The position numbers and the translations under genes are program-made. This document shows positions 28,599 to 30,030 of a stretch of 30,030 nt of DNA, one piece after another. This stretch comes from a virus: positions 1-30,030 of IMG/VR virus record IMGVR_UViG_3300030451_000692; one strand, 5' to 3'. Within the stretch, counting starts at the first letter, position 1. Every line of letters begins with the position of its first letter. The notes beneath the pieces are model-generated. The model worked only from the letters and a program-made list of their open reading frames with translations, ran no database searches and had not been told where the DNA came from.

Positions 28599-28961
28599 TT
28601 AGTTGTACACCCATACACATTCAGCAGGTTTTGCGGTATCAACGTCAAGATGTATGAAGGTGTTAGCAATTCCAATTCTGTTAAACCCAAGTTTAAATGC
28701 CTCGTTGAGTAAATCGTGTCTATCCCCTGAAGCTGTACAAGCAATGTCAACTGCAAGTCCTTGCAAGTGACTGCTGTTGGAAACTCCACCGACCTTAGCA
28801 TTGTGGGATTCTGTACGGTATCCACTTGTAATACGAATGGGCTTTCCGTATCGTTCTCTAAGTAAGTCGATTTTGTACAAGAGACCATTGTCCATATAAT
28901 TACCAGAACCTTTTTCATCTGGCGAATCAAATTCACTTATGTCAAAATATTTCAACTCCAT
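28599..28961 (-). CDS. Endolysin, peptidase M15 (D-Ala-D-Ala carboxypeptidase / L-Ala-D-Glu endopeptidase-like)
   Basis: 120 residues, single catalytic domain with no signal peptide. Zinc-site residues: SSHLQGLAVDIA (63-74) with His65 and Asp72, and FIHLDVD (102-108) with His104. The upstream segment PIRITSGYRTESHN (41-54) matches the conserved substrate-pocket 'SGYR...N' of M15 peptidases. This family cuts peptide cross-links or stems of peptidoglycan. It would need the holin to reach the wall. Start overlaps the small membrane gene as TAATG. Confidence 0.9.
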   Translation of the reverse strand: MELKYFDISEFDSPDEKGSGNYMDNGLLYKIDLLRERYGKPIRITSGYRTESHNAKVGGVSNSSHLQGLAVDIACTASGDRHDLLNEAFKLGFNRIGIANTFIHLDVDTAKPAECVWVYN

Positions 28962-29101
28962 TAAAAAAATATTACGCTTAAAATTCCTGCAACACAGATA
29001 CCAATACCTACCATAATTAATAAGTCTAATGCCTCACCACTTTTGTATTTAGTATCAAACCAGTTTTTTACTTGTGTTAGTGTAGATTTTATTTTATCCA
29101 T
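28961..29101 (-). CDS. Small single-TM membrane protein (46 aa) in lysis cassette
   Basis: ATG at 29101 overlaps the previous stop, and its stop overlaps the endolysin start, both as TAATG. An N-terminal amphipathic helix (MDKIKSTLTQVKNWFDTKYK) is followed by a hydrophobic segment LDLLIMVGIGICVAGILSVI with FF at the end. Probable holin or antiholin accessory. Coupling on both sides makes it a confident gene though below usual length cut-offs. Confidence 0.7.
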   Translation of the reverse strand: MDKIKSTLTQVKNWFDTKYKSGEALDLLIMVGIGICVAGILSVIFF

Positions 29102-29517
29102 TACTTATCGTTTAGTTTTTTCTTTGCTGTCTCTCTATCGTCAAAGTCAAGTGCTGCTTTTAATACTAGGTTATCCATCATATTATTCTGTGTTTCTAGC
29201 ATTTGTTTCTGTAAGTCTATAACCATAGCTTCTAGGTTATCCTTAGCAGCAACTAGCAACTCTATTTGATGTTCTTTCTTTTCTAGTGATGACTTCAACG
29301 CTTGTACATCATCAGGCTTACTACCTGTTATTGTACTTACAATAATACCAATACTAGCAGAAATAGTACCTATCATCATCATAACAACTTCCTTGTTGGT
29401 TTCTAATACAGGGTATTGAATTAGTGCAATTATAATTCCTATAATAATAAGAAAAATAAACAGCGACCCTACATAGTGACGAATCTCTTTAGCTACTCCG
29501 TTTCTTGGCATATTCAT
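29101..29517 (-). CDS. Two-TM membrane protein with C-terminal coiled coil (lysis-region, holin-like)
   Basis: 138 residues. Transmembrane segments at about 14-34 (VGSLFIFLIIIGIIIALIQY) and 43-63 (VVMMMIGTISASIGIIVSTI), then a coiled coil 68-137 (DVQALKSSLEKKEHQIELLV, AKDNLEAMVIDLQKQMLETQ). Predicted cytoplasmic coiled coil if both TMs form a hairpin. Could be a holin/antiholin partner of the 3TM holin. Starts with an ATGA overlap on the 46-aa gene. Confidence 0.65.
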   Translation of the reverse strand: MNMPRNGVAKEIRHYVGSLFIFLIIIGIIIALIQYPVLETNKEVVMMMIGTISASIGIIVSTITGSKPDDVQALKSSLEKKEHQIELLVAAKDNLEAMVIDLQKQMLETQNNMMDNLVLKAALDFDDRETAKKKLNDK

Positions 29518-29654
29518 TTCAGTTTGTCTTTTATTTGTATTACAGTCCAGATAAGTGATGCTATAAGCACAAGCGTACTCAACATCATATTTATATTTGC
29601 TAGGCTAAAACCTACTGCCATTGAATTAATTATATACAATCTTAAATTTTCCAT
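29514..29654 (-). CDS. Small membrane protein (46 aa) after the tail fibre
   Basis: ATG at 29654 overlaps the fibre stop (TAATG) and the stop overlaps the next ATG (ATGA). Reads MENLRLYIINSMAVGFSLAN then a hydrophobic stretch INMMLSTLVLIASLIWTVIQ and a short basic end. Single, perhaps two, TM segments; first gene of the lysis cassette. Confidence 0.7.
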   Translation of the reverse strand: MENLRLYIINSMAVGFSLANINMMLSTLVLIASLIWTVIQIKDKLK

Positions 29655-30030
29655 TATGCTATTGCTAGATAGAGATAAGTACCTGATGAATTATTGTAAC
29701 TAGCATCAGTAGTAATTATTTCAAATCCAGTCGAATTAAAATTAGCAGCACTAAATGTGCCTTCTGAATTAGATAAGTTAGGATACAACTCCTTGTTTCT
29801 TGGGTTGCTTGGAGACCTACCACTATCTAATATTCTCCAATTAGCAGTAGCATCTGTTCTTTTTATCATTAAAAATCTAGGTTCAAACCCAGTTGTGATT
29901 GAATTAGAAGAAGAACCATTACCCGAATAACTACCTATTTTTTGATAGCCTTCTACTGAGTGAAAGCAGTAGGCAATCATTTGTTCATTGTGAGAATAGT
30001 CAGAAGTAAATACGGTTGAAGTTGGTAATG
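29654..30030 (-). CDS. Tail fibre / adhesin, C-terminal part (continuation of the gene at 1..1359)
   Basis: The 3' part of the wrapped fibre gene; the first 77 nt here duplicate 1..77. Reading continues in the same frame from the window start. The region contains IGSYSGNGSSSNSITTGFEP, FLMIKRTDATANWRILDSGR and a final SSGTYLYLAIA, typical of C-terminal marine phage fibre repeats. The ATG at 29980 is an internal Met, not a start. Confidence 0.85.
   Translation of the reverse strand, partial: LPTSTVFTSDYSHNEQMIAYCFHSVEGYQKIGSYSGNGSSSNSITTGFEPRFLMIKRTDATANWRILDSGRSPSNPRNKELYPNLSNSEGTFSAANFNSTGFEIITTDASYNNSSGTYLYLAIA
29954..30030. repeat. Terminal overlap, right copy
   Basis: Identical over 77 bases to 1..77; see the left copy. 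Joining 29953 to 1 restores one open frame across the junction. Confidence 0.95.

Noticed and set aside
28550-28936. 128-codon minus-strand frame over the endolysin
   Set aside because: It overlaps the M15 peptidase almost completely in another frame and lacks any recognisable domain; the peptidase frame has intact zinc-site motifs.
29954-30030. Genuine short direct terminal repeat of the virion DNA
   Set aside because: The identity lies inside one open gene that closes in frame and has a typical assembler overlap length; nothing else suggests defined ends here.
1-30030. tRNA, CRISPR array, IS element, integrase or repressor
   Set aside because: Looked for by eye; found no cloverleaf with CCA-type arm, no spaced repeat array, no transposase or tyrosine/serine recombinase motif and no CI-like repressor.

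Overview
This window is a complete, circularised genome of a small tailed bacteriophage. Its first 77 bases are repeated exactly as its last 77 (1..77 = 29954..30030), so the unique genome is 29,953 bp. The tail-fibre gene runs across the junction in frame (1359 + 300 nt = 553 codons). DNA is AT-rich, every gene supported here lies on the minus strand, and genes are packed with ATGA or TAATG stop-start overlaps. Starts mostly lack a Shine-Dalgarno sequence and have A-rich leaders, and many proteins (portal, capsid, connector, tail-tip, 'prohead protease plus C-terminal domains') resemble families I know from Flavobacteriia phages. The likely host is therefore a Bacteroidota, probably marine flavobacterial, bacterium. 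The tail-assembly chaperone with a -1 frameshift and the tape-measure-like protein indicate a long tail, most likely siphovirus. I see no integrase, repressor, tRNA, CRISPR array or IS.

Layout in the direction of transcription (high to low coordinates). About 30.0-27.2 kb: end of the tail-fibre gene, then a lysis cassette of small membrane proteins, an M15-type peptidase endolysin, a GTA-type 3TM holin and a spanin-like pair in which the lipoprotein is nested in another frame. 27.2-20.8 kb: DNA metabolism, with NinG, an ERF annealing protein, SSB-like, DnaB-like helicase, a sigma-factor-like protein, a PD-(D/E)XK protein, a MazG-like protein, a RecE-like exonuclease and a free-standing DnaA domain-IV-like protein. 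20.8-18.9 kb: a T5orf172 (GIY-YIG-like) fusion protein, small and large terminase. 18.8-9.9 kb: tail genes (chaperone with -1 frameshift, completion proteins, Ig-like/tip proteins, tape measure). 9.9-2.7 kb: head genes (protease, capsid, tube-like protein, portal, connector). 2.7-1.3 kb and round the junction: small virion proteins, fibre-assembly-like protein and LamG-containing fibre.

The most interesting signal is regulatory. Six sites carry AACAAAA-like, exactly 11 nt, then TTATTGT. At five of these the second box sits 6-7 nt before a start codon at the head of a structural gene; the sixth sits ahead of the terminase block. Two follow directly behind intrinsic terminators. This looks like a phage-specific promoter, possibly read by the phage's own sigma-like protein, and would give nearly leaderless mRNAs. 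A second, different leader of about 55 nt is duplicated ahead of the genes starting at 22603 and 18809. Seven same-polarity terminator hairpins punctuate the otherwise continuous transcription unit.
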